A stretch of 64,000 bases of DNA from the NCBI RefSeq assembly GCF_000384135.1, contig NZ_KB913028.1:642851-706850 (forward strand). Reading direction: 5' to 3'. A model generated the notes under the pieces. The model saw nothing but the letters and a program-made list of their open reading frames with translations, was not told where the DNA came from and ran no database searches. Within the stretch, counting starts at the first letter, position 1; each line of letters opens with the position of its first letter. A program made the translations under genes and the position numbers. Shown here in pieces: positions 26,694 to 34,468 of this stretch. Origin of the DNA: Succinispira mobilis DSM 6222. Lineage in GTDB: Bacteria > Bacillota > Negativicutes > Acidaminococcales > Succinispiraceae.

Positions 26694-26987
26694 ATGGCAG
26701 GAATAAAAAAAACTTACACACCAGAATTCAAGAAAAAAATGGTGAAATTAGTCCTTGAAGAAGGACGTCAAATGAAAAGTGTAAATCAAGAATACAATCT
26801 AGGTGAAGGTAGTTTGCGTAAATGGATTCGTGACTACAGTGAAGAATGCGAAACAAATCCAGAATTAAATAATGAAAAAGACCAAATGGCGGAAATCTTA
26901 AAGTTACGTAAGGAATTAGCTGAAGCCAAAAAGGAAAATGACTTCTTAAAAAAAGCCGCCGCATTCTTCGCAAAGGAACTAGATTAG
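26694..26987 (+). CDS. IS3-family transposase OrfA
   Basis: A 97-residue DNA-binding protein: an N-terminal helix-turn-helix (YTPEFKKKMVKLVLEEGRQM...GSLRKWIRDY) and a C-terminal leucine-zipper-like helix (ILKLRKELAEAKKENDFLKKA). It ends in AKELD and stop. A run of seven A residues at 26948-26954 inside its end is a slippery site for -1 frameshifting into orfB, giving the OrfAB transposase. Confidence 0.9.
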   Translation: MAGIKKTYTPEFKKKMVKLVLEEGRQMKSVNQEYNLGEGSLRKWIRDYSEECETNPELNNEKDQMAEILKLRKELAEAKKENDFLKKAAAFFAKELD

Positions 26988-27838
26988 AAAAATACAAATT
27001 CATTGATATTTATAATGATAAGTTTGGTGTACGATGGTTATTATCAAAGTTCAAAATAAAACCTAATGCTTATTATAATTATAAAAAGAATAGAAAAGCT
27101 GATTATTATGCCAACAAGTCCAGTATTCAATCTACCATAGAAGATATCTATCACGAGTATGCAGGTAGACCTGGTTATCGAATGATGAGGATTTTTCTCA
27201 ATAGAAAAAATATTAATATTAGTAATCTAACCGTTCATAAATACATGAAGGAACTAAGCCTTCATTCTATTGTTATACGCAAAAAACCAAAATATAAAAA
27301 AGGTGATTGTTATAAAAAATTTGACAATCTAGTGAAACAAAATTTTACAGTGGATGTCCCTAATAAAGTGTGGTGTACTGATTTTACCTACATGTGGCTT
27401 GAAGATGGAGCAAAACGTTATAATTGTACTATCATTGATTTATTCGATCGTTCTCCTGTTGCTACGCTAAATAGTAATCGTATTAATGCTGAATTGGCAA
27501 TTGAAACTCTTAAAATAGCATTAAACCATAATAAAATAAAAGACGGATTTATTCTGCATTCAGACCAAGGTACCCAGTTTACTTCTAGAGATTTTACTGA
27601 GTTTTGCTCTTTACAAAATATCACACAAAGTATGAGTAAAGCAGGGTGTCCTTATGATAATGCACCAATGGAAAGTTTTTATGGAACGTTCAAAGCAGAC
27701 TTCATAAATCATCATAGTTTTGAGAGTGATGAGGCTTTAAATGAGGCAACTTACAATTATATTTGGGTGTATTATAATCATGTTAGATCGCATTCATCAA
27801 ATGGATACTTGACACCGTTTGAAAAAAGATTTAGTTAA
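26954..27838 (+). CDS. IS3-family transposase OrfB (read by -1 frameshift from OrfA)
   Basis: DDE integrase-type catalytic part. The frame is open from the slippery A tract in orfA to the stop at 27838. The N-terminal HTH_21-like region (residues SIQSTIEDIYHEYAGRPGYR) precedes the rve core: Asp in WCTDFTYM, Asp in ILHSDQGTQFTS, Glu in APMESFYGTFK, then YYNHVRSHSSNGYLTPFE. All three catalytic acids are present. There is no good independent start near 26990; the first ATG with the frame is 27182, which would lose the N-terminal region, so expression as OrfAB is most likely. Confidence 0.87.
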   Translation, partial: SRRILRKGTRLEKYKFIDIYNDKFGVRWLLSKFKIKPNAYYNYKKNRKADYYANKSSIQSTIEDIYHEYAGRPGYRMMRIFLNRKNINISNLTVHKYMKELSLHSIVIRKKPKYKKGDCYKKFDNLVKQNFTVDVPNKVWCTDFTYMWLEDGAKRYNCTIIDLFDRSPVATLNSNRINAELAIETLKIALNHNKIKDGFILHSDQGTQFTSRDFTEFCSLQNITQSMSKAGCPYDNAPMESFYGTFKADFINHHSFESDEALNEATYNYIWVYYNHVRSHSSNGYLTPFEKRFS

Positions 27839-27843
27839 AGTTG

Positions 27844-27885
27844 AAAATATCAGTGTTTGCGTTACAATTTAGCTTGACCATCTCA
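27844..27885 (-). repeat. Right terminal inverted repeat of the IS3-family element
   Basis: Reverse complement begins TGAGATGG and matches the left end (26616-26657) at most positions. Confidence 0.8.
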
Positions 27886-27972
27886 GTGGGAAATATTAGA
27901 GTGAGAAAGTTTAGCAGAGCTACAGTGGAAATGTGAAAAATCCCTAATTTTAAGAATTTTTAAATATGCTAG

Positions 27973-28001
27973 TTGACAGAAAAACTAATAATTAGTATTA
28001 T
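27973..28001 (+). promoter_or_regulatory. Promoter of the SHOCT-protein gene
   Basis: TTGACA (27973-27978), a 17-bp spacer and TATTAT (27996-28001), about 75 nt before the start codon. Confidence 0.7.
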
Positions 28002-28076
28002 TAGGTAGAAAGTAAATTCGGAAAATTGTAAATATTAGAACTATAGTCCTAGGTTTGAAGTTTGGGAGGTGAAATA

Positions 28077-28337
28077 ATGTTTGCAGGTATAAACAACTCA
28101 ATTTGGCCACAGATTTTTGGAATAGTAATAGTTTTGTGGATTGGTTATGTTGTTGTTTATCGTCATATTTGTCGGGAATGTTGTACGGCTGAGGATTTAG
28201 AAGCGGAGCGAGCAGAAGCACAACTTGAGATTCTGCGAAACAAGTGTTTGCAAGGTGAGATTACTAAAGAAAAATATGAAGAATTAAAACGGGCCTTGGT
28301 TACAGGTGAGGTGCCAAGGGATAAATTTAAAGCTTGA
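28077..28337 (+). CDS. Small membrane protein with SHOCT-like C-terminus
   Basis: An 86-residue protein with one N-terminal membrane helix (IFGIVIVLWIGYVVVY, about residues 13-28), a CRECC cysteine cluster just inside the membrane, a charged helix, and a C-terminal SHOCT-type motif (EILRNKCLQGEITKEKYEELKRAL). SHOCT segments are short oligomerisation-like tails without a fixed function. The ATG at 28077 has a GGGAGGT site 6 nt upstream. It is a single-gene unit. Confidence 0.75.
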   Translation: MFAGINNSIWPQIFGIVIVLWIGYVVVYRHICRECCTAEDLEAERAEAQLEILRNKCLQGEITKEKYEELKRALVTGEVPRDKFKA

Positions 28338-28392
28338 GTCTGAGGAACTTTATTGTTCGAGGCTTGAGCTTTAGTGTTTTGCGTAAATTTTT

Positions 28393-28421
28393 TTGACAAA
28401 AAAACATATATGTGGTATCAT
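28393..28421 (+). promoter_or_regulatory. Promoter of the DUF5698-like gene
   Basis: Consensus TTGACA (28393-28398), a 17-bp spacer and TATCAT (28416-28421). Start expected near 28428. Confidence 0.75.
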
Positions 28422-28463
28422 CATTAAGTAAGCCTTTTTGTAGATACTATAGATGCTATTTAG

Positions 28464-28510
28464 ACGAGGTCATTCGCTTATTGGAAAGAGCGAATAGGGT
28501 TCGTTTTTTT
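28464..28510 (+). terminator. Terminator-like hairpin in the leader of the DUF5698-like gene
   Basis: ATTCGCT pairs with AGCGAAT, and CGA with TCG below an internal loop, then seven T residues at 28504-28510. It lies between the promoter and the gene, so it is a candidate attenuator. I cannot match the ~40 nt ahead of it to a known riboswitch class. Confidence 0.6.
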
Positions 28511-28556
28511 GTGTGCAAAAAGCTAAAATTTGATTAAGGAAGTAGGTGATTAAATA

Positions 28557-29033
28557 ATTACGATATTGATTCCAGTAGTGATTTTATTTATGGTTAAATT
28601 GTTTGACTGTGCTTTTGGCGTGTTAAAGACGATGTTTATTGTTAAAGATAAATATTTTTTGGCGGCTGTTTGTGCGTCTTTAAGTGTAGTATTCTTTGTT
28701 TATTCGGCGCAACAAAGCGGCGAATATGTTTATATAACAATATTTTTGGCGACTTTTCTAGGGAACTATCTTCCGCCTAAGGTTTTGAATTATCTAAGAA
28801 AAGATAAGCTGTTTATATATGAAGTAATGTCAAATGATTTATCAAATGGGAAAGAATTTGCAGATAAATTAAGAACATATAATTTGCAACTTAGTACTAA
28901 TGTTTGTCTTAACAATGAGTTAAAAAAGGTAGTTTCTTGTAGAATTTATAGTAAAAACAAAGAAACTAGTCGCTTGATTGAAGAAAGTATTCCGAAAACC
29001 TTCAATTATAATGTTATTACGGCTACTGCCTAG
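28557..29033 (+). CDS. DUF5698/UPF0316-like membrane protein
   Basis: Small membrane protein of about 158 residues with three N-terminal hydrophobic segments (KLFDCAFGVLKTMFIVK marks the first) and a cytoplasmic C-terminal domain of ~70 residues with regular beta/alpha pattern. It resembles the UPF0316/DUF5698 family, whose function is unknown. The frame opens at 28554 after a stop. The ribosome binding site AGGTG at 28544-28548 fits a start at ATT (28557); the first ordinary start is TTG at 28566, 17 nt from that site. Either would give the family's usual N-terminus. Behind its own promoter and hairpin. Confidence 0.75.
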   Translation: MTILIPVVILFMVKLFDCAFGVLKTMFIVKDKYFLAAVCASLSVVFFVYSAQQSGEYVYITIFLATFLGNYLPPKVLNYLRKDKLFIYEVMSNDLSNGKEFADKLRTYNLQLSTNVCLNNELKKVVSCRIYSKNKETSRLIEESIPKTFNYNVITATA

Positions 29034-29059
29034 TACACAAAACTCAAGACAAAAGCTAT

Positions 29060-29105
29060 AACTGTTTCAAAGTGGGCTGATGGCCTGTTTTGGAACAGTT
29101 TTTTC
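29060..29105 (+). terminator. Terminator after the DUF5698-like gene
   Basis: AACTGTT pairs with AACAGTT, continuing through CAAA/TTTG and GGC/GGC-side bases to a TGAT loop, then TTTTTT. Confidence 0.8.
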
Positions 29106-29225
29106 TATTTTCTAGTCTAGTTTAAGAAAAATCTTCTCAAGCAGATAATTATTGATATAATAGATGTTAAGACAGGTTGCGGATTTAAAATGCAAAAATA
29201 CAAATAGAAAAGCAGGGATAATTAT

Positions 29226-30380
29226 ATGAAATTTATGCATATATCGGATTTACATATTGGGAAAAGAGTCAATGAGTTTTCTTTGGTAGAAGAGCAAAAA
29301 CATATTTTAGGGGAAATACTTGAACTGCTTAAAAAAGAGGCTGTTCAAGGACTTTTAGTTGCCGGGGATATATATGATAAGGTAATTCCATCGGCAGAAG
29401 CTGTAGATATTTTTGATGAGTTCCTTACGCAAGTAGCTCAAATTAATATTCCGATTTTTATTATTAGTGGCAATCATGATTCACCAGAACGTTTAGAATT
29501 TGGTAGTAGAATTATGCATAATAATAATATATATATATATGGTGAATATGATGCTAAAGTGCAAAAGATAGTTTTAAATGACGAATATGGGCCCGTTAAT
29601 GTGTTTTTATTACCGTATATAAAGCCCGTGATAGTTAATAAAAAGCTATCGAGTCAAACAGAAAGTTATCAAGAATGTGTACAACTAGCTTTACAAGATT
29701 TAAAGCTTGATACTTCGCAGCGAAATATTTTAGTTGCCCATCAATTTGTCACAGCTGCTGGGGTGAGCCCAGAAAGGTCGGAATCAGAAAGCATTTCTTT
29801 AGGCGGAGTGGACAATGTTGATTTCGGTGTTTTTGCTGATTTTGACTATGTGGCTTTGGGGCATATTCATCGTGCGCAAAAAATAGGTCGCGATACTGTA
29901 CGTTATAGTGGTTCGCCATTGAAATATTCTTTTTCTGAATGTAATCACAATAAATCAGTGACATTGGTAGAGATTAAGCAAAAAGGTGAAATTTTTATAA
30001 ATTTAATTAGCTTGAATCCGTTAAGAGATTTACAAGAATTAAAGACTACTCTAGCGGAACTACAAAGTGGCAGTACTTTGGAAAAAGTTTCGCAGAATAA
30101 TTATGTGCATATAACGCTAACTGATGAACAAGAAATTTTAGATGCGATTGGCAAAGTTAGAGAAATTTATCCAAATGTAATGCTCCTTGACTTCGAGAAC
30201 AAGCGTAGCCAAAATGACTTAGAATTGGAATTGTTAACTAATAAAGATCTGCAAGAGAAAACACCAGAACAATTATTTGCCGATTTTTACTTAAAACAAA
30301 ATAATCAAGAATTAACAAATCAGCAACAGAAAATATTACAACAGGTTTTGGCAGAGGCCTTACAAGAGACTGAAAGGTGA
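29226..30380 (+). CDS. sbcD: DNA repair nuclease subunit SbcD (Mre11-like)
   Basis: Metallophosphoesterase of the SbcCD complex (384 residues), which opens DNA hairpins and processes blocked double-strand ends. The metal-binding motifs are in order: DLHIG (Asp8, His10), AGDIYD, SGNHDS, VAHQF and GHIHRAQ. It is 4 nt from sbcC and clearly cotranscribed. The ribosome binding site is weak (CAGGGA). Confidence 0.95.
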   Translation: MKFMHISDLHIGKRVNEFSLVEEQKHILGEILELLKKEAVQGLLVAGDIYDKVIPSAEAVDIFDEFLTQVAQINIPIFIISGNHDSPERLEFGSRIMHNNNIYIYGEYDAKVQKIVLNDEYGPVNVFLLPYIKPVIVNKKLSSQTESYQECVQLALQDLKLDTSQRNILVAHQFVTAAGVSPERSESESISLGGVDNVDFGVFADFDYVALGHIHRAQKIGRDTVRYSGSPLKYSFSECNHNKSVTLVEIKQKGEIFINLISLNPLRDLQELKTTLAELQSGSTLEKVSQNNYVHITLTDEQEILDAIGKVREIYPNVMLLDFENKRSQNDLELELLTNKDLQEKTPEQLFADFYLKQNNQELTNQQQKILQQVLAEALQETER

Positions 30381-30384
30381 GAAT

Positions 30385-33300
30385 ATGAAACCAATAAAAT
30401 TAGTGATGAGCGCATTTTGTCCTTATCCAGAAGAAGTGGTAATAGATTTTACTAAATTTAAAAATCAAGGCTTATTTTTGATTACAGGGGATACTGGTTC
30501 AGGGAAAACTACAATTTTTGATGCGATTTCTTTTGCTTTATATGGTGAAGTTAGTGGGGAAAATCGCGGCGTTGATATGTTGCGAAGTGATTTTGCTCAA
30601 ACTGAGATAGAAACTTTCGTACAATTTAGCTTTGAACATAAAGGGAAAGTTTATGAGATTAAACGTAGCCCACAATATTTGCGACCCGCAAAGCGCGGTA
30701 ATAAAGAAAAATTGGTTAAAAGTGAAGCTAGCGTAGAATTGCATTTAGCAATAGACAAAGTTATTACGGGTAAAGAACTTGTGAATAGTGCGATTATAGA
30801 ATTGTTAGGCGTAGATCACAAACAATTTAAGCAGATTGCGATGATTGCACAAGGGGAATTTTTGAAATTGTTATTAGCGGAAAGCAAAACTCGAGAGGAA
30901 ATATTTCGGAAGATTTTTGATACCCATATGTATGAAAAATTACAACAAAACTTAAAAAATAAAAGTTTAAAATTAAAAGGAGAACTTGCAAATTTAGAGT
31001 TGGCGATTGAGCAGTACAAAAAAGATATAGTTTGTGATACGACAAATTCGTTGTATCCAAACTTACAAATAGCTTTGCAAAAAAAAAGCACATTAGCTGA
31101 AGTTTTTACTTGTTTAACTGAGCTTATCGATGCAGATGCTGAACTTAGTAATAATTATAGATTGCAGCAAGAAACTTTATCGAGGTTGTGGGATGCGAAT
31201 CGCCAAGCATACAATGAGGGTTTGACTATTAATTTACAGCTTGAAAATTTAGAAAAGTTAAATACAACTTTAATAGCTTTAAAAAAACAAGAAGCGGAGC
31301 ATAATTTATTAGAAGATCAGTTAGAGAAACGTAAAAAAGCTGTATATATTGTCCGACCGGTTCAACAAAAATTACAAGAGTCACTAAAGCGCGGGGAAAG
31401 CTTAAGAAAAGATCTAGATAAAAATCTGCAGGTTGTGGCTATTAATGAGCCAATATTGAAAGCTAAACAACAAGAATTACAACAGCTACAATCCCAAGAA
31501 GAGTTAAGAGAAAAATTGGCAATTGAGATTAAATTATTAAAAGACAGTTTTCCTAAATATCAAGATTTAGAACAAGCGGAGCGTGAATGCAAAGTAAAAA
31601 ATGCTCAGTTAGAAAAAACTATGGGATCCTTGCTGCAGGCCAACAATGTTCAACTATTACTAAGCAAAGAAAAGGAACAGTTAGAACAGTCCCTGTCAGC
31701 ATTAGTAGATAGTGACTTAATATTACTTACAGAAAAAAACCGTGCGCAACAATTAGCGGGGCGTTTAGAAGAAATTAGAAGTATTGGTCTGGAAATAGAA
31801 AAACAAAAAGTACTAAGCGAAGATTTAAGCTGTCAGCAAGATGTTTTTAAGAAAAATTGGCAACTTTATCAAGAACAGAATGAAAAATATTTGCAGTTGG
31901 AAAAATTTTTTTATGCTGAGCAGGCAGGAATTTTGGCGGCTAGTATTCAAGCTAATGAGCCATGTCCAGTTTGTGGTTCGCTATTGCATCCGCGCTTGGC
32001 GAGTAAAACTGAACAGGCACCTACACAGAAGCAATTAGAACAGGAAAAAACAAAACAAGAAGCGCAACGCAAAAATTGCGACGAACAAAAAGCGATTTGT
32101 GTGCAATTAGCGACAACAATACAACAAAAAAAAGACCTGATTTCTGAAAAACTTACAAAACAGCAAATTACTTTAGTTGAGGGAGATATTGGAATACAGC
32201 TAAATTCGTTGCTGAAAAAAATATTAGAAGAGCAACAAGAACTAGCACAGCAAATTAAAGTTTTGGAACAGGAAAGCCAAAGGAAACAAGAGTTACAAGA
32301 ACGAGCCGGTAAATTGGTGCTTGAGATGCAGACAAATGATGAACAAATAAAAAGCTATCAACAGCAGGAGCAAGGTTTGAAGCTGGAGTTAAGAACACTT
32401 GCTGTTAATATTGAGGAACTAAAACGACAATTGCCGTATGCTGATCTGAAAACGGCACAACTAAGCCTAGTAAGCAAAGAACAAGAACTATTTAAGTTAA
32501 AAACAATTTTAAGCGAAGTACAAAAAGCCTATGAAATTCTAATGAAGACTGTAGAGCAAGCTCAAACATTGGTTGCACAAAATGAAAAACTCTTGGAAAA
32601 TGTACGGAAAGAATATCAAGAAATTAAAGGGGAATTTAGTAATCTATTATTACAGACAAATTTTGCAGATTGCTCAAATTATGAAAGTTATCTTTGTTCG
32701 CTAGAGGAGTTGGAAAAGCAAGAAAGACAATTAAATGATTATAGGTTGCAGGTTAATAAAATTTTGGGACAAATTGAAGAAGTCAAAAAAATTACTTTGG
32801 GAAAAGAACGGGTTGATGTGGAAACTTTACAGGTGCAGGCTCAGAAATTGGAACAAGAACGAAGTATTCTACAAGAAAATTTAATGAAAGTAGAAAATGG
32901 CTTGCTAAATAATCAAAGGGTTTTAAGTAATTTGCAGCATAAGCAAGCAGAATATCTAGAGATTGAAAAGAAATATTTAGATTATAAGATACTATCAGAT
33001 ACTGCCAATGGAGAATTAACCGGTCGCTCTAAAATAGCGTTTGAAAGATATGTTCAAGGGGTTTATTTTGATTTAGTTTTATTGGAGGCTAATAAGCGTT
33101 TTGTTAAAATGACAAATAAACGTTATAGCTTAGTTAGGCGGTATGAAGCAGGAAATTTACGGGAACGGGCTGGTTTAGATATCGATGTTCTTGATACAAA
33201 CACCGGAAAGATAAGAGGAGTGAAAAGTTTGTCGGGGGGAGAGTCTTTTCAGGCCTCATTAGCTTTAGCGCTAGGTTTGGCGGATGTTGTTCAACAGTTT

Positions 33301-33519
33301 TCAGGTGGGGTAAAGTTAGAAACAATGTTCATTGATGAGGGTTTTGGCTCATTAGATGCAGAGGCGTTGGATAAAGCTTTGCAAACATTGGGGAATTTGA
33401 CTACGGGAAATAGATTGGTGGGAATTATTTCCCATGTAGAAGAGTTGAAAAACAAAATTGATAAAAAGATTGTAATCAAACGCGAAGCAGGTGTTAGTAG
33501 AATTATCTTAGAATTTTAA
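30385..33519 (+). CDS. sbcC: DNA repair ATPase subunit SbcC (Rad50-like)
   Basis: SMC-like ATPase of 1044 residues. Walker A is GDTGSGKTT near residue 37. A long coiled coil follows, with the zinc hook CPVC near residue 528, then the second coil and the C-terminal signature SLSGGESFQASLALALGLADV with Walker B TMFIDEGFGSLD. It works with SbcD in DNA end processing. The gene is complete, and its length is normal for the family. Confidence 0.95.
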   Translation: MKPIKLVMSAFCPYPEEVVIDFTKFKNQGLFLITGDTGSGKTTIFDAISFALYGEVSGENRGVDMLRSDFAQTEIETFVQFSFEHKGKVYEIKRSPQYLRPAKRGNKEKLVKSEASVELHLAIDKVITGKELVNSAIIELLGVDHKQFKQIAMIAQGEFLKLLLAESKTREEIFRKIFDTHMYEKLQQNLKNKSLKLKGELANLELAIEQYKKDIVCDTTNSLYPNLQIALQKKSTLAEVFTCLTELIDADAELSNNYRLQQETLSRLWDANRQAYNEGLTINLQLENLEKLNTTLIALKKQEAEHNLLEDQLEKRKKAVYIVRPVQQKLQESLKRGESLRKDLDKNLQVVAINEPILKAKQQELQQLQSQEELREKLAIEIKLLKDSFPKYQDLEQAERECKVKNAQLEKTMGSLLQANNVQLLLSKEKEQLEQSLSALVDSDLILLTEKNRAQQLAGRLEEIRSIGLEIEKQKVLSEDLSCQQDVFKKNWQLYQEQNEKYLQLEKFFYAEQAGILAASIQANEPCPVCGSLLHPRLASKTEQAPTQKQLEQEKTKQEAQRKNCDEQKAICVQLATTIQQKKDLISEKLTKQQITLVEGDIGIQLNSLLKKILEEQQELAQQIKVLEQESQRKQELQERAGKLVLEMQTNDEQIKSYQQQEQGLKLELRTLAVNIEELKRQLPYADLKTAQLSLVSKEQELFKLKTILSEVQKAYEILMKTVEQAQTLVAQNEKLLENVRKEYQEIKGEFSNLLLQTNFADCSNYESYLCSLEELEKQERQLNDYRLQVNKILGQIEEVKKITLGKERVDVETLQVQAQKLEQERSILQENLMKVENGLLNNQRVLSNLQHKQAEYLEIEKKYLDYKILSDTANGELTGRSKIAFERYVQGVYFDLVLLEANKRFVKMTNKRYSLVRRYEAGNLRERAGLDIDVLDTNTGKIRGVKSLSGGESFQASLALALGLADVVQQFSGGVKLETMFIDEGFGSLDAEALDKALQTLGNLTTGNRLVGIISHVEELKNKIDKKIVIKREAGVSRIILEF

Positions 33520-33529
33520 AATTATAATA

Positions 33530-33578
33530 AAAAAAAACAGGAACTATTTTTAAGGTTACACCTTAAAAGTAGTTCCTG
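33530..33578 (-). terminator. Terminator of the outer-membrane protein gene
   Basis: Long inverted repeat with arms beginning CAGGAACTA and ending TAGTTCCTG around a TAC centre. On the minus strand it is followed by a run of ten T residues. It may also slow sbcC transcription from the other side. Confidence 0.85.
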
Positions 33579-33602
33579 TAAGCTTTTGGGATTATATTAG
33601 TT

Positions 33603-34142
33603 TTACAATTTGAAGGTGGCGCCGACAGATATACCTTCTGAGCGAGGACTAGAACCACCAATGTGGTCAGTTTTAGTATTATAGTAGCCTAGATTAAGTT
33701 CCAAATTGCTAGTTAGTTCATAAGCTAAACCTAAATCTTGGTCAAGAAAGTCTTTACTCCAAAAAACATTGGTATAGGCAGAGGTTTTGTCGGTTAACTT
33801 AAATCTTTTTTGCACCCCGATTTGGGTTTTCCAAGTACTATCATTATTATATTCTAATCTTCTAGTACCTAAACTAACACTTAGATCATCGATAAGTGGT
33901 AGAGCTTGATAGTAATTAAATTCCAGAGATTTAAAGTTGGCATGATTTATTTTGTCAGAACCATATTTAGCCTGAAGCGTCCCCCCAGGTAAACCACCGA
34001 TAGAAATGCTATAATCTGGATCGGCATTACTCTTTTCAGAAACATGTACAGAAAATCCCTCAGGTGCAGGTGCAGCCGAAGCTGTAGTCAACAAGCCAAG
34101 TGATAAAGAAATTAAAAGAGAGGTAACAAATAATTTTTTCAA
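33603..34142 (-). CDS. Small outer-membrane beta-barrel protein
   Basis: A 179-residue exported protein with a clear signal peptide (residues 1 to about 23, cut after TASA). The mature part consists of alternating hydrophobic/polar strands with aromatic girdles (for example LEFNYYQALPLIDDLSVSLGTRRLEY) and ends in GISVGATFKL, the aromatic C-terminal strand of outer-membrane barrels. The size suggests eight strands. I cannot name a function. It starts with TTG (34140-34142) behind AAAGGAA. It is direct evidence for an outer membrane in this organism. Confidence 0.75.
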   Translation of the reverse strand: MKKLFVTSLLISLSLGLLTTASAAPAPEGFSVHVSEKSNADPDYSISIGGLPGGTLQAKYGSDKINHANFKSLEFNYYQALPLIDDLSVSLGTRRLEYNNDSTWKTQIGVQKRFKLTDKTSAYTNVFWSKDFLDQDLGLAYELTSNLELNLGYYNTKTDHIGGSSPRSEGISVGATFKL

Positions 34143-34163
34143 TGTTTTAAATTCCTTTCAATA

Positions 34164-34196
34164 AATATATTTGACCATTATATAGCCAAATATATT
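34164..34196 (-). promoter_or_regulatory. Dyad around the -10 box of the outer-membrane protein gene
   Basis: Perfect 10-bp inverted repeat AATATATTTG (34164-34173) and CAAATATATT (34187-34196), with a 13-nt centre that contains a minus-strand TATAAT (34177-34182). The -35 region is poor. A regulator site is possible, but the sequence is very AT-rich. Confidence 0.4.
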
Positions 34197-34468
34197 ATAT
34201 AATAAATGCTTTAAGAAGTAAATGGACCGGCGGTCATAATAAAATTTTCCAAGAAAGGATTGTGTTTTTAGAAAAAAACAGATAAAATTATATAAAAAGA
34301 AAAAACAGAAAATAGAGAAAAATTCAACAAAAGAAATTGGTAAATTTGCAACAAAAAACAATTTAAAAATACGAAAATCACAATTTTTATTTTACCCAAA
34401 TTTAGCAAATAATCGCTTATCTATTAACATATAGTTATAAAGATTAAAAGAAATGGGGGGGGAATATA
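34197..34468. other. Divergent intergenic region between barrel gene and chemoreceptor remnant
   Basis: Strongly A-rich, with no gene. The only GC-rich spot is GACCGGCGGTC near 34230, an odd 11-nt near-palindrome. I recognise nothing else. Confidence 0.35.

Larger units (their letters stand above)
26616..27885 (+). mobile_element. IS3-family insertion sequence, apparently complete
   Basis: A 1270-bp element starting TGAGATGG and ending CCATCTCA (5'-TG...CA-3' as in the IS3 family). The terminal inverted repeats match at 33 of the first 41 positions. It encodes overlapping orfA and orfB with a programmed frameshift site and an intact DDE set. No clear target duplication is seen (CGGTA on the left, GTGGG on the right), so the sequence next to one end may have been deleted after insertion. 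It interrupts the haemagglutinin fragment. Confidence 0.88.

Noticed and set aside
27886..27972. Continuation of the haemagglutinin gene beyond the IS element
   Set aside because: Translation of the flank gives GNIRVRKFSRATVEM and then a stop, with none of the repeat character; no join could be made.
28428..28510. A known riboswitch (preQ1, fluoride, guanidine, ykoY-type) before the DUF5698-like gene
   Set aside because: None of the diagnostic conserved stretches of these classes could be found; kept only as an unexplained leader hairpin.
34158..34361. 67-codon hydrophobic frame upstream of the barrel gene
   Set aside because: Lies over the promoter dyad in strongly A/T-rich DNA and has no ribosome binding site.
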